A DNA stretch of 64,000 bases from Nonomuraea jiangxiensis. GTDB taxonomy: Bacteria; Actinomycetota; Actinomycetes; Streptosporangiales; Streptosporangiaceae. The stretch spans positions 1 through 64,000 of the forward strand of contig NZ_FNDJ01000022.1 of NCBI RefSeq assembly GCF_900099965.1, written 5' to 3'. Of the stretch, positions 63,931 through 64,000 are shown piece after piece. Within the stretch, counting starts at the first letter, position 1, and each line of letters begins with the position of its first letter. Position numbers and translations under genes: made by a program. The notes under the pieces were generated by a model. The model made no database searches and was not told where the DNA came from. It was given only the letters and a program-made list of their open reading frames with translations.

Positions 63931-64000
63931 GCAGCGGCCCCGTCGGCGTCGCCCTGGTCGGCGCCGGAGTGATCAGTGGCCAGTACCTCCGTAACCTCAC
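63927..64000 (+). CDS. Gfo/Idh/MocA-type oxidoreductase, N-terminal fragment (cut by window edge)
   Basis: GTG 63927 overlaps the previous stop (GTGA). The 24 visible residues (PVGVALVGAGVISGQYLRNL) are the start of a Rossmann fold with the GxGxxS/G pattern of this family. The gene continues beyond the window. Confidence 0.75.
   Translation, partial: MSSGPVGVALVGAGVISGQYLRNL

Overview
This is a high-GC actinomycete chromosome segment. The very large modular polyketide synthases, GTG/TTG starts, dense TetR/LAL/PucR/ROK regulators and codon use all point there. A Streptosporangiales-type host is plausible but cannot be fixed from the sequence alone. About two thirds of the window (1 to about 42.3 kb) is one end of a type I polyketide gene cluster. 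The rest (about 43.5 to 64 kb) is ordinary catabolic and transport gene content.

Cluster region. Almost all genes read leftwards. In transcription order they are: a LAL-type LuxR activator with a TTA codon (42270-39496); a divergent TetR/DHA2-exporter pair around a palindromic operator (38443-39081, 38384-36837), followed by a truncated ABC-ATPase-like ORF; then an operon of P450-like glycosyltransferase helper without heme cysteine, glycosyltransferase, proline-iminopeptidase-like hydrolase, and the S and E subunits of a B12 glutamate mutase. After these come a discrete acyltransferase, a free-standing acyl carrier protein on the opposite strand, an amino-acid adenylating enzyme, a two-module PKS (16371-28349), a three-module PKS (161-16354) and the first 51 codons of a third PKS running off the left edge. 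Glutamate mutase, amino-acid ligase, discrete ACP, discrete AT and iminopeptidase together are the signature of the vicenistatin-type pathway. There, glutamate becomes 3-methylaspartate, then a 3-aminoisobutyryl starter on a carrier protein, which is capped with an amino acid, loaded on the PKS, elongated, de-capped and closed to a macrolactam. A glycosylated macrolactam is the inferred product. The five complete modules encode, in protein order, KS-AT(mal)-DH-KR-ACP and KS-AT(methylmal)-DH-ER-KR-ACP, then KS-AT(mal)-KR-ACP and two KS-AT(mal)-DH-KR-ACP. The loading module, thioesterase, PLP decarboxylase, second adenylating enzyme and sugar-biosynthesis genes are not here and are expected left of position 1. 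A CCCCTA direct repeat (spacing 11-12 bp, imperfect at one site) recurs in four cluster intergenic regions and may be the binding site of the cluster activator.

Boundary. Positions 42271-43504 hold no credible gene, only a promoter-like element with the CCCCTA repeat and a degenerate 41-bp tandem repeat. A decayed dihydrofolate-reductase-family pseudogene (43505-43790) follows.

Right-hand region. A PucR regulator diverges from an operon of MHS-family transporter, guanidine-modifying-fold hydrolase, fused urease gamma/beta and urease alpha with an altered flap and no accessory genes. Then come a RibD-like reductase, a tiny C2H2 zinc-finger protein, an acetate-type transporter, a secreted lamin-tail protein, a membrane sensor-domain protein, a TetR/MFS pair with a perfect palindrome over the exporter start codon, an NmrA-like oxidoreductase, a hydantoin-type operon (NCS1 permease, HyuA, DUF917), a metalloprotease pseudogene, and a ROK repressor divergent from xylA and two further sugar genes, the last cut by the right edge.
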